Positions 1 through 12,000 of a stretch of DNA of 15,157 nucleotides are shown in pieces. The translations under genes were made by a program, and so were the position numbers. The notes below the pieces were generated by a model. That model had not been told where the DNA came from and ran no database searches. It saw nothing but the letters and a program-made list of their open reading frames with translations. The stretch spans positions 1-15,157 of the forward strand of contig CAZMSF010000027.1 in NCBI GenBank assembly GCA_964568885.1, written 5' to 3'. The stretch comes from JAUSNA01 sp964568885 (GTDB lineage: Bacteria; Patescibacteriota; Microgenomatia; Levybacterales; GWA1-39-11). Numbering within the stretch: position 1 is the stretch's first letter; the number at the start of each line of letters is the position of its first letter.

Positions 1-3000
1 TAAGACCTGTTGAGGTGGTGGTTCCTGAAACCGATAAATTGTTGTTAACTGTTGTTGTACCGCTACCAGCGCCGATTGAAACGGTTGTAGCCGCTCCACC
101 AATGTTCAATGTTGTTGCATTGGTATTAAATAAGGAAGCTGTTGTTGTAGTTGTGGTGATATCAGCAGATGTTGCTCCATTGACCGCCAGATCTCCGCCT
201 ACTGTTACATCCCCCGTCAAAGTGGAGGCTCCATCAACTGTTAAGGCACCGTTTGCTTGAATGTCCCCGGCGGAGGATACTGTTACACCCGTGGAGCCGT
301 ATCCTCCGCCCACCTGAAGTGAGGAAACACGTGCCAAAGCTGACAACGCGTCGAATGCTGTTGCATTTGCAAAGTTGACGGTCAAATTATTGACCGTAGC
401 CGTACCCGTTGCTGCCCCAAGATTAAGTGAGGTAGCCGCGCCTCCAATATTAAGAGTTGTTGCGTTGGTATTGAAAAGGTTTGCTGTTGTTTGCGTTGTT
501 GAAAGAGTGCCTCCGTTAACTGCAACATTGCCTGACGCGGTCACATTTCCGTTTGCCGTAACGTCCCCATTATTGGCAATAGTGAATCGAGTTACTCCAG
601 AGGAAGAAGCGGTGAATATATCCTGGTCCTCGAGCTGATCAAGAATTGCCAATGATTTTCCGGTCACAGCAAGGGAAAGAGGGCGTGTCACATATAGGGC
701 AGAAATGGGAGCGGCAGTCCCCACACCAAGCTTCGCGTTAGGAAGTGCAACCGTTGCGTTATTGATAGTTGCGGTTCCGGTTGATGCGCCTAGCGTAAGG
801 GCGGTTGCAGCACCGCCGATATTAAGAGTCGTTGCGGTTGTGTTGAAGAGGTTTGCGGTTGCCTGTGTTGTTGTTATAGAGCCACCATTAACAGCAAGAT
901 TGCCACCCAGAGTCGTTAGGCCTGTCCCCAGGAAATTGTAGGTAGGATTCGTCGTTACATTACCGAATGAAATATTCTCAGAGCTATCCGTCGTATTGAT
1001 ATTGATGTAATTGTTTGTTCCTTCCTGGATGTCAAGCGCATCCGTATTATTATCTGTTAGATTTACTGTCAAATTATTGTTGAGTGTCGTAAGGCCACCG
1101 CCAGCACCCAAAGTAACGGTGGTTGCAGCACCCCCGATATTAAGGGTGGTTGCGTTGGCATTGAACAGGGTAGCTGTAGTAGTTGTTGTTGTGATGTCGG
1201 CGCTTCCGGCACCATTAACCGCCAAATCTCCTGAAGTTGTGACATTGCCGGTCAATTGTGATGTACCGTCAATTGTGAGATTTCCATTTGCTTGAATTGC
1301 TCCCGCATTTGAGATGGTAACCCCGGTCGAGCCATATCCTCCACCGACCTGCAGTGAATCAACTCGAGCAAGAGCTGTAAGCGCGTCAAAAGCGGTTGCA
1401 TTGGAAAGGGTTACTGTTCCATTTGCAATGGTTGCAGTTCCTGTTGATGCTCCAAGGGTTAAAGTCGTTGCTGCACCGCCGATATTTAGGGTGGTAGCAT
1501 TTGCATTAAATAATGTAGCAGAAGCATTTGTAGTCGTAAGGTCGCCTCCGTTCACTGCAATGTCTCCTGAGGTTGTAATATTCCCCGTTGCTCCAGCTAT
1601 CGAGTAGTTTGTAGCAGTAACATCGGCTGCTCCCAAAGAGAGGGCAGTAGTTATATTCGGGTCAGAAAGGTCAATTGCAGTTGTAACTACTCCGCCTGAA
1701 ACACCGGCAATCTTAAGACCAATTGGAAGTGCGCGGTCGGTGTCGTTGTTTTGGATAAGAACAAGCTGCGACGGGTCCGCAGTACCTGCACCGTTTGCAC
1801 GGGTAAAGGCCGAGTATCCTGTTGAGCCGGTTGCCGTTGTAACGGTAAAATTAGAGTCTGTCGTTGTATTTGAAAGGGTGAATGAGATATCTCTAGCATC
1901 CGAGGTATTGATTGTGTTCCCTGTGTTGTATGCAGCCTGCAGCCCGAATGGTGCACCGGTACAGAACACCAAGTCATTTGTACCGTTCAAACATAGAGCG
2001 GTACCTGAGGTCGTCTGAAGACCTGTAAATTTGACGGTTGAATCCGAATCTGTCGTAAATGTCACGTCATTTGTTGAATCGGGAGCAAAGGTTGATACAC
2101 CGCTTGCTGTGAATGTTTGACCGGTTGCAACGGTTGCTCCTCCGTTAAATGTTGCAAGACCCGTTGCAGTCGTTACCCCTGTTATTGCGAGGTCATTATT
2201 GACGGTCGTTGTCCCGCTTCCCGCACCCAAAGAAACGGTTGTAGCTGCACCTCCGATATTAAGGGTTGTTGCATTTGCGTTGAACAAATTACCGGTTGCG
2301 TTAGTTGTTGACAATGTTCCTCCATTAACTGCTACGTTTGCCGCAGCTGTTACGTCCCCTGTTAAAGTTGAAGTCCCGTCAACCGTTAATGCTCCATTTG
2401 CCTGAATGTTGCCAGTATTTGAAATGGTGAGTCCTGTCGAACCATATCCGCCGCCAACTTGCAACGAATCAACACGCGCCAAGGCAGAAAGCGCATCAAC
2501 TGCTGTAGCATTCGGGAAGTTGATACTCGTACCCCTAATATTGCCGGTAGCAGTCGTCGCGCCCAACGTGTACGTGGTTGCAGCGCCACCGATATTAAGG
2601 GTCGTTGCGTTGGTGTTGAAGAGATTTCCTGTCGCATTGGTAGTTGCAAGAGTTCCGGAGTTGGCATTGATGTTGCCCGTTGCAGTAATTGTGCCATTTG
2701 TTGAGAAATTACCGTTGCTTCCTGTAAAGGAGAAATTTGTAGCCGTTATGTCATTTGCACCCAATGACAACGCGTTCACAATTGCAGAGGCAGAAAGGTC
2801 AAGTGCCGTTGTTATCGCCCCTCCCCCTGAGGACGTGACTTTGATTCCGGCAGGTAAAGTCAGGTCGGTGTCTTTGTTATCGATAAGAACAAGTTGGTCG
2901 GGAGCGGTCGCAGATACTCCATCCTGAAGCGAAAAGATGGAAGTCCCGGTAGAACCGTTTGCGGTTGTCACGGTGAAATTGCTGTCTGTTGCAGTGTCTG

Positions 3001-6000
3001 ACAAACTAAACGCGATATCACGAGCATCGGACGTATCAATTGTATTGCCTCCGTTATATGCAGACTGCAAAGTTATTGACGAAGCAGAACACTTAACAAC
3101 GTGATTTGAACCATCGATACAAAGGGCATTTGCAGTTGCCGTTGTGAGACCGGTAAGAGTCAGGAATGAATCTGCGTCCGTGTTAACTGTTACGCCGTTT
3201 GTTGAATTCGGGGAGAATGTTGACTGCCCTTGTGCTAATAATGTTTGGCCGCTCGCAACGGTTATCCCTGCATTGGCGGTGATAAGTCCGGTTGCTGTGA
3301 GCGCGTTATTAACAGTTGTGGTGCCTGAGCCAGCACCCAAAGAAACGGTGGTTGCAGCACTACCGATATTAAGAGTCGTTGCATTGGTATTAAATAAGGT
3401 AGCTGTTGTTGTGGTTGTTGTGATGTCTGCAGATGTTGCTCCGTTGACCGCCAAATCTCCGCCTGCAGTTACATCCCCTGTAAGGGTCGATATTCCATCA
3501 ACGGTAAGTGCACCATTTGCTTGGATGTCTCCTGTGTTAGAGATGGAAACTCCGGTTGACCCATAGCCGCCACCAACCGAAGCCGAGTCGATTGTCAAAG
3601 CAGCTCCCGCAGCAGAAATTGTCGTTGCATTCGGGAAGTTGATGGTTGTCCCTCTGATATTTCCCGTTGCCGTCGTTGCACCCAAGGTGTAAGTGGTTGC
3701 CGCTCCGCCGATATTAAGCGTTGTTGCGCCTGTATTGAAAAGGTTACCGGTAGCATTGGTCGTTGAAAGCGTTCCCCCATTGACGGCAACATTGCCGGAT
3801 GTTGTGATAGCGCCTGTTGAGCCGGTTATTGAGAAATTGGTGCCTGTTACATTGTTTGTTCCCAATGAAATTGCGGTCGTGATATTGGTATCCGAAAGGT
3901 CAAGGGCAGTTGTAACATTACCGCCACTTACGCCTGCAATTTTAAGACCAATTGGAAGTGCGCGGTCGGTGTCGTTGTTTTGGATAAGAACAAGCTGGGT
4001 TGGGTCGGCCGCACCTACACCGTCACCTCTAGTAAATGCCGAGTATCCTGTAGAACCCGTTGCAGTTGTAACAGTGAAATTGCTGTCTGTTGCAGTGTCT
4101 GAAAGGGTGAACGAAATATCCCTGTTGTCGGAGGTATTGATTGTGTTACCGGTGTTATATGCAGCCTGCAAACCAAAGGGGGCGCCGTTACAGATGACCA
4201 AATTGTTGGATCCGTCAAGACACAGCGAGTTACCGTTGACCGTCTGAAGACCCGTGAATTTGACTGTCGAATCGGCATCGGTGTTAAATGTCACGTCATT
4301 TGTTGAATCGGGAGCAAATGTCGAAATGCCGTTTGCAGTAAATGTTTGACCGGTTGCAACGGTTGCTCCTCCGTTAAATGTTGCAAGACCCGTTGCAGTC
4401 GTTGTACCGGCTATGCTCAAGTTGTTGTTGACTGTTGTCGTACCACTTCCAGCACCGAGTGAAATGGTTGTTGCCGCGCCTCCTACATTAAGGGTTGTCG
4501 CATTCGCGTTGAAAAGATTGGCCGTTGTTTGTGAAGTAGTCAAACTTCCACCATTGACCGCAACATTTCCTGATGCAGTTACGTTACCATTTGCCGAAAC
4601 GTCTCCGTTATTGGCAATCGTGAATCGGGTAGTACCCGAAGACGAAGCGGTAAAGATGTCTTGATTTTCGATTTGGTTAAGGATTGTAAGCGCCTTGCCT
4701 GTTGCTCCAAGGGTCAAAGGCCGTGTCACAAATAACGCTGAAATTGGAGACGCGGTGCCGATACCGAATTTAGAATTGGGAGCAACAATGGTAGCGTTAT
4801 TGATGGTTGCTGTCCCGGTTGATGCGCCAAGACTAAGAGTAGTCGAAGCTCCACCGATATTAAGGGTAGTCGCAGTTGTATTAAATAAGTTACCGGTTGT
4901 CTGACTGGTCGCGATAGTGCCGGAATTGGCATTTATATTCCCGTCAAAAGTAGCAGCACCGTTACCGAGGAATGAGTAAGTCGGATTGGTTGTCGTGTTT
5001 CCGAACGAGATGTTCTCGGACGTATCCGTCGTATTGATATTGATGTAATTGTTTGTTCCTTCCTGGATGTCAAGCGCATCCGTATTATTATCTGTTAGAT
5101 TTACTGTCAAATTATTGTTGAGTGTCGTAAGGCCACCGCCAGCACCCAAAGTAACGGTGGTTGCAGCACCCCCGATATTAAGGGTGGTTGCGTTGGCATT
5201 GAACAGGGTAGCTGTAGTAGTTGTTGTTGTGATGTCGGCGCTTCCGGCACCATTAACCGCCAAATCTCCTGAAGTTGTGACATTGCCGGTCAATTGTGAT
5301 GTACCGTCAATTGTGAGATTTCCATTTGCTTGAATTGCTCCCGCATTTGAGATGGTAACCCCGGTCGAGCCATATCCTCCACCGACCTGCAGTGAATCAA
5401 CTCGAGCAAGAGCTGTAAGCGCGTCAAAAGCGGTAGCATTCGGTAGAGAAACGGTGGTGTTGCGGATACTTGCCGTTCCTGTTGTCGCGCCGAGCGTCAA
5501 TGTTGTCGCGGCTCCGGCGAAGTTAACGGTTGTTGCGTTTGCATTCACAAGATTAAATGTTGCGGCACTTGTAGTCAGATCCCCACCGTTGACTGCCAGG
5601 TCTCCCGTCAATGTTGTGTCACCGGTCACTGCCAAAGTTGAGTGAAGAGTGGTAGCCCCCGTCACGTCAAATGTTCCTCCGACCGATGTGTCTCCCGTAA
5701 GAGTTGATATTCCGTCAACAGTAAGCGTTCCATTCGCCTGAATATTCCCGGTGTTGCTGACAGTTACCCCTGTTGAACCATATCCTCCACCTACCTGAAG
5801 ACTATCAACTTTTGCTAAGGCCGAAAGTGCGTTAAACGCTGTCGCGTTGGCAAATGAAACAGTTGCGTTATTAATGGTGGTCGTACCGGTAGTGGCCCCA
5901 ATAGTAATATTTGTACCGTCTCCACCGATATTAAGGGTAGTCGCATTTGCATTGAAAAGATTGGCTGTCGCTTGAGTTGTTGTGAGATTACCGCCATTAA

Positions 6001-9000
6001 CAGCAATGTCTCCTGAAGTCGTTATGTTTCCTGACGACCCTGTTATTGAGAAATTCGTCCCCGAAACATTATTGGTCCCCAATGCAATTGCCGTCGTTAT
6101 GAATGTGTCCGAAAGGTCAAGGGCGGTCGTAACATTTCCGCCCGAAACTCCTGCAATTTTAAGTCCAATCGGAAGAGCCCTGTTGGTGTCAAGATTTTGA
6201 ATCAAAACTAACTGGGTTGGATCTGCAGCACCGACACCGTCTTGTCTTGTGAACGCACTGTATCCTGTCGAGCCGGTCGCTGTTGTGACGGTAAAGTTGC
6301 TGTCGGTTGCGGTATCTGACAGCGTGAAGGCGATGTCTCTGTTGTTTGAAGTGTTGATTGTATTGCCTCCATTGTATGCACCTTGCAGTGAGATTGATGT
6401 AGCGGCACATTTCTCAACGGTATTGGTTCCATTATCGATACAAAGAAGATCTCCGGCAGCCGTTTGAAGTCCGGTAATCTTAAATAGTGCAGTGCCGGTA
6501 GTATTAATGGTAACGGTATCGCTGCCGGCAGGCGAGAACGTCGAATTGGCATTGGCTACAAAATCTCCGTTTGCTGTTGCAAGACCGGTGAAGGTCGATG
6601 TTCCTGTAACCGCCAGATTGTTATTAACAGTGGTGGTGCCTGTCCCGCCGATACTGACCGTGGATGCGCCGCCTGCTATGTTTACAGTTGTTGCGGTACT
6701 ATTGAATAAGGTAGCTGTTGCTGCTGTTGTTGTGAGATCTCCTCCGTTAAGCGCTATGTCTCCTGACGCAGTGACATTACCGGTAAGAGTTGATGTTCCA
6801 TCGACAGTCAAAGTACCGTTTGCCTGAATGTTGCCGGTATTTGAAATTGTTACGCCTGTTGAGCCATATCCGCCTCCCACTTGAAGACTGTCAACTCTGG
6901 CCAAAGCCGACAACGCGTCAAATGCGGTAGCATTTGAGAGAGATACGGTTGTGTTGCGTATTGTGGCAGTTCCTGTTGTCGCACCAAGCGTTAATGTTGT
7001 TGCAGCACCTCCGACAGAAAGGTTTGTGGCGCCGCTATTAAAGAGCGTTGCCGTCCCTGATGTCGTTGTTAAGTCGCCTCCATTAACTGCGATATCTCCG
7101 TCGGTCGTTACATCTCCGGTACTTCCGGTAATTGAGAAGTGTGTCCCTGAAACATTATTGGTGCCAAGAGCAATCGCCGTTGTAATATTGCTGTCGGACA
7201 AATCAAGTGCGGTCGTGACATTTCCGCCCGAAACTCCTGCAATTTTAAGTCCTATGGGCAGCGCGTTTGATGTATCGAGATTTTGGATGAGAACCAGCTG
7301 CGACGGATTGGTTCCTGTTCCTCCGTTGGCCCGTGTAAACGCCGAATAACCGGTTGAATCCGCAGCGGTTGTTACGGTGAAATTACTATCCGTTGCAGTA
7401 TCAGAGAGGCTAAACGCAATATCCCTCGAATCCGACGTATTGATAGTATTCCCTCCGTTATAGGCAGACTGCAATGAGAAGGTTGCGCCTCCGCATTTTG
7501 TTACCTGATTTGAGCCATCAAGACAAAGCGCGGAACCCGCTACGCCGGGAGTTTCAAGTCCAGCAAGAGTAAGGTAAGACCCGGCAGCATAATCCAGATT
7601 AAATACAATGTCACTTCCACCGTTTTGGTTGACCGTAACCGGTCCGTTCGCAGTAAAGCTTCTGTTTGCGGACACCGTTGCTCCTCCGTCAAATGTCGCA
7701 ACCCCATTCACGCGAAGGTCGTTATGTAAACTCGTCGTACTGTCAGGTCCGCCGATTGAGACTGTAGTCGCCGCCTCGCCAAGACGGATGGTCGTTGCAT
7801 TCGTATTAAATAATGTAGCGGTCCCAACAGAGGTTGTTGTAACATCTGACCCATTCAATGCCAAATCGCCTGAAGATGTTATATCTCCCGTCAATGTAGA
7901 GATTCCATCAACGGTAAGAGTGCCGTTGGCTTGAATATTGCCTGTATTTGAAACCGATACGCCGGTCGAACCGTATCCCCCTCCAACAGTCAAGCTGTCA
8001 AATGAAGCAGCCGCCAGGTTTGCCGCAAAAGTCGTGGCATTGGGCAAGTTGATGGTTGTTCCTCTGATATTGCCTGTCGCCGTCGTTGCACCCAAGGTAT
8101 AAGAAGTTGCAGCGCCACCTATATTAAGCGTTAAAGCGTTGGTATTAAATACTGTTGCCGTACCATTTGAAGTGGTTGTTATATCCGAGCCATTAACCGC
8201 AATGTCCCCGGCCGAGGTTATATTTCCATTTGTTCCATTGACGGAGAAGTTGGTACCCGTTATGTCATTGGCACCAAGAGCAATAGCTGTCACAATAGTG
8301 GCATCCGACACATCAAGAGCGGTCGTTACTCCGCTGCCGCCTGAAGAAGTTATTTTAAGAGCCGTCGGAAGAATCCTATCCGCATCCGCATTATCAAGAA
8401 GAACCAACTGATTCGGATCATTGGTTCCCGCACCATCAGCTCTGATAAATTGTGTTCCGCCCGTTGAGTCTGTGGCGGTAGTTACAACAAAATTGGAATC
8501 CGATGCAGTATTGGTAAGAGTAAATGCGATATCTCGGGCATTTGATGTCAAGATAGTATTTCCGCTGTTATATGCTGCCTGAAGAGAAGTGGTTGCCGAA
8601 TTACATTTGACGATGTTATTTGAGCCGTCGATACAAACTATCGTTCCTGCAGCCGTTCCAAGACCCGTAACCGTTAAGTAGGAAGTATTGGAAGAGTCGG
8701 TATTTATTGTGACGCTATTTCCGATACCGGGTGTGAGTGTTGAAACTCCATTGGCAGTGAATCCGGCATTGGCAAGCGTTGCCCCACTTACGGTAAGGTC
8801 ATTATTGACAGTAGTCGTACCTGTCCCACCCCCTAGAGAAACAGTGGTTGCAGCGCCACCGATATTAAGTGTCGTAGCATTTGTATTAAATAAGGCAGCC
8901 GAAAGCTGAGTAGTTGTCAGGTCTCCACCGTTGACAGCAACGTCGCCTCCGGCAGTAATATTGCCGGTTAGCGTTGATATTCCGTCGATAGTAAGGTCGC

Positions 9001-12000
9001 CATTTGCCTGAATATTCCCGGTGTTGCTGACAGTTATCCCTGTTGAGCCATAAGCTCCACCAACTTGCAAAGAATCAACGCGGGTGAGTGCCGAAAGCGC
9101 GTCAAGAGCGGTAGCGTTGGGGAAGGAGATGGTCTGATTTCGAACCGTTGCGGTTCCCGTAGTTGCACCAAGGGTAAGCGAAGTTGCTGCATTACCGAGG
9201 GTCAGTGTTGTTGCATTGGTATCAAAAATTGAGACGCTTGATGTAGTTGTCGTGATGTTACCCCCATTGACAGCAATATTTCCATCGGTTGCGATATTTC
9301 CTGACGAACCTGTAAGGGTAAAGTGTGTTCCGGAAATACTATTAGCACCCAGAGCAATTGCGGTCGTTATGTTGCTGTCCGACAAATCAAGCGCTGTCGT
9401 TATAGCGCCGCTCGCAATTCCGGCAATTTTAAGCCCAATCGGAAGGGCCCGGGTCTGGTTGTTTTTGATAAGCACCAATTGTGTCGGATCTGCTGTCCCC
9501 GCTCCGGCATTTCGAGTAAACTCGATGTCCCCGGTCGAACCAGCCGCGACGCCAACAGTGAATTTGCTGTCTGTGGATGTGTCAGAAAGCGTAAAGGAGA
9601 TATTGCGGTTATCGGACGTGACGATTGTATTGCCTCCATTATATGCACTTTGCAGTGATACCGCATCGGCTGCGCATTTTGTGATTTGGCCTGTTGAATT
9701 ATCGACGCAGACAAGATTACCCGTTACTGTCTGCAGTCCGGTTATAAACAACGGCGAGTCGGCATCCGTATTGATTGTAACGGTCGATGTACCCGGAGGA
9801 GTAAAGGTGACCGTTCCGGTAGTTGTCAGGTCGTTTGTAACCGAAAGTGAGTTGTTGACGGTCGTGGTTCCGGTTCCTGCACCGATAGACAACGTTGTTG
9901 CAGTGCCACCTATTGAAAGGTTGGTCGCATTTGCGTTAAAGAGGGTTGCCGTTACGGCAGTCGTCGTAAGATCTCCACCGTTAAGAGCAAGATCTCCTGA
10001 AGAGGTGATGTTTCCTGTAAGGGTAGAGGTGCCATCGATTATCAAGTTACCATTGGAGGAGATGTCCCCAGTGTTTGCAATAGTTACTCCAGTAGAACCG
10101 TATCCTCCACCAATGATGGCAGAATCAATTGTGAGCGCAGCACTTCCTGCAGAAATTGTCGTTGCATTCGGGAAGTTGATGGTGGTACCCCTAACGTTAC
10201 CGGTTGCGGTTGTAGCTCCCAAGGTGTAGGTTGTTGCCGCACCTCCGATATTAAGAGTCAAAGCATTTGTGTTAAATACTGATGCCGCTCCATTGGAGGT
10301 TGTGGTAATATCTGACCCATTAACGGCTATATCCCCACCCGAAGTAATATTTCCATTCGTTCCATTTACCGAGAAGTTTGTGCCGGTTATATCGTTTGCG
10401 CCAAGTGCTATAGCCGTTACTATTGATGCATCTGATAAGTCGAGTGCGGTTGTCACACCGCCACCACCGGATGAAGAAATCTTAAGGCCAATTGGAAGTA
10501 CCCTGTCAGTATCTGTATTATCGATTAAGACAAGCTGCGTGGGATCAGCTGTACCGGTGCCGTTGGCCCTTGTGAAGGCACTGTAGCTTGTTGAGCCGTC
10601 TGCGGTTGTGACCAAGAAATTACTGTCTGTTGCGGTATCCGAAAGGGTAAATGAGATATCCCGTGCGTTTGAGGTTGTGATAGTGTTTCCTCCGACGTAT
10701 GCAGACTGGAGTGAAATCGCATCGGCTGCACATTTAGTGATTTGTCCGTCGGAATTATTCACGCAGACAAGCGAACCCGTCGCTGTCGGAAGACCGGTTA
10801 CAAAGAACTTCTCCGTTGATGAGGTGTTAAAGGTTATAGACTCATTGCTTGCGGCAGTTGGGGTGAATGTTACGTTTCCGGTAGTTGTCAAATCATCAAC
10901 AACACTCAAACTTCCATTGGCAGTCGTCGTCCCAAGAGCAGCACCCAAGGAAATGGTCGTCGCTGCACCACCGATATTAAGAGTTGTTGCGGTAGTATTG
11001 AACAAATTGGCTGTAGTCTTTGATGAGATAAGGTCTGCCGATGCGACTCCCGAAACCGTTATACCGTTTGATGCGGTTACCGCTCCCGTAAGCGTTGAGG
11101 TGTTATCGACTGTCAATGTCCCGTTTGCCTGGATATTTCCTGCATTTGATATGGTCACGCCCGTCGAGCCGTATCCACCACCGGCTTGTACAGAATCGAA
11201 ACGTGCTAATGCCGAAAGGGCATCGAATGCCGTTGCATTGGGGAAATTGATGGTCGTACCCCTAATGTTGCCCGTAGCGGTTGTCGCTCCGAGTGTGTAA
11301 GTGGTAGCCGCGCCACCGATATTCAAAGTTGTTGCATTCGTGTTAAATACCGTTGCAGTTCCGGTAGATGTAGTTGTGATATCAGCACCGTTGACTGCAA
11401 TATCACCGGCTGAAGTTATGTTACCGGTAGCACCTGCGACTGAAAAATTCGTACCCGTTATATCGTTGGCACCAAGAGCAATAGCAGTTACGATGGCTGC
11501 GTCTGAAACGTCAAGCGCGGTTGTTACCGCACCCCCGCCGGACGAAGTAACTTTAAGACCTGCAGTCAATGCGTCTCCCGTATCCTGGTTATCGACAAGG
11601 ATAAGCTGAGAAGGAGGAGTAGAGTTGGTACCATTTGCAAGCGCAAATTGTGAATATGAAGTGGAGCCGGCAGCAGTTGTTACGGTAAATTTGCTGTCGG
11701 TCGCGGTATCGGAAAGCGTAAACGCAATATCACGAGCGTTCGATGTAGCGATAGTATTTCCTCCGTTATAGGCAGACTGCAATGAAATGGCATCTGCGGC
11801 ACATTTGGTGATTTGAGAGGTAACTCCATCGATACAGACTAGAGTTCCGGTTGCTGTCGGAAGGCCGGTGACAAATAGTTTCTCGGTCGATGAGGTGTTG
11901 AATGTTATCGATTCATTGCTTGCGGCAGTGGGTGTAAAGGTGACGTTGCCGGTCGTCGTCAAATCATTTGTGACCGACAATGAATTATTGACGGTTGTTG

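Larger units (their letters stand above)
1..1993 (-). repeat. Compound cysteine cassette 10, cut by the window edge
   Basis: First Cys 1991-1993, second 1961-1963 (Cys-x9-Cys, then TGAPFGLQAAYNTGNTINTS). P subtype: DRALPIGLKIAGVSGGVVTT. It continues through the 412-bp exact repeat (985-1396), an NNYINI linker and the PNAKLGVGTAAP linker, then further NATTLNIGGAATT units to position 1 (end reads NNNLSVSGTTTSTGL). No further Cys pair is reached before the edge. Confidence 0.8.
4223..6442 (-). repeat. Compound cysteine cassette 7 (740 residues, double length)
   Basis: First Cys 6440-6442, second 6407-6409 (Cys-x10-Cys). P subtype: NRALPIGLKIAGVSGGNVTT. Instead of reaching another Cys pair after about 360 residues, it runs on through an extra unit with GATTLHSTLAVTGDTTLTG (about 5590-5700), the 412-bp exact repeat (5023-5434), an NNYINI linker and the PNSKFGIGTASP linker. 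It is parallel to the last cassette of the window (1-1993), but its linker lies 411 bp (137 codons) further from the Cys pair because of the extra unit. Confidence 0.8.

Noticed and set aside
2117..2311. Cys-rich 64-codon plus-strand ORF that resembles a small metal-binding protein
   Set aside because: The cysteines arise from tgt/tgc triplets, which are the complements of ACA/GCA (Thr/Ala) codons in the minus-strand gene.
985..5434. Transposon or IS pair as the cause of the 412-bp identical blocks
   Set aside because: The blocks are ordinary repeat coding sequence, in frame, without terminal inverted repeats, target duplications or a transposase.
9216..10229. 337-codon plus-strand ORF, Val/Pro/Ala-rich with internal repeats
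   Set aside because: It is antisense to the continuous minus-strand gene, and its repeats mirror the minus-strand units. The same kind of ORF recurs at each cassette and breaks off irregularly, as expected of a shadow.
10608..11300. 230-codon plus-strand ORF
   Set aside because: Same antisense shadow; its VVAAPPILRVVA-like segment is the reverse complement of NATTLNIGGAATT coding DNA.
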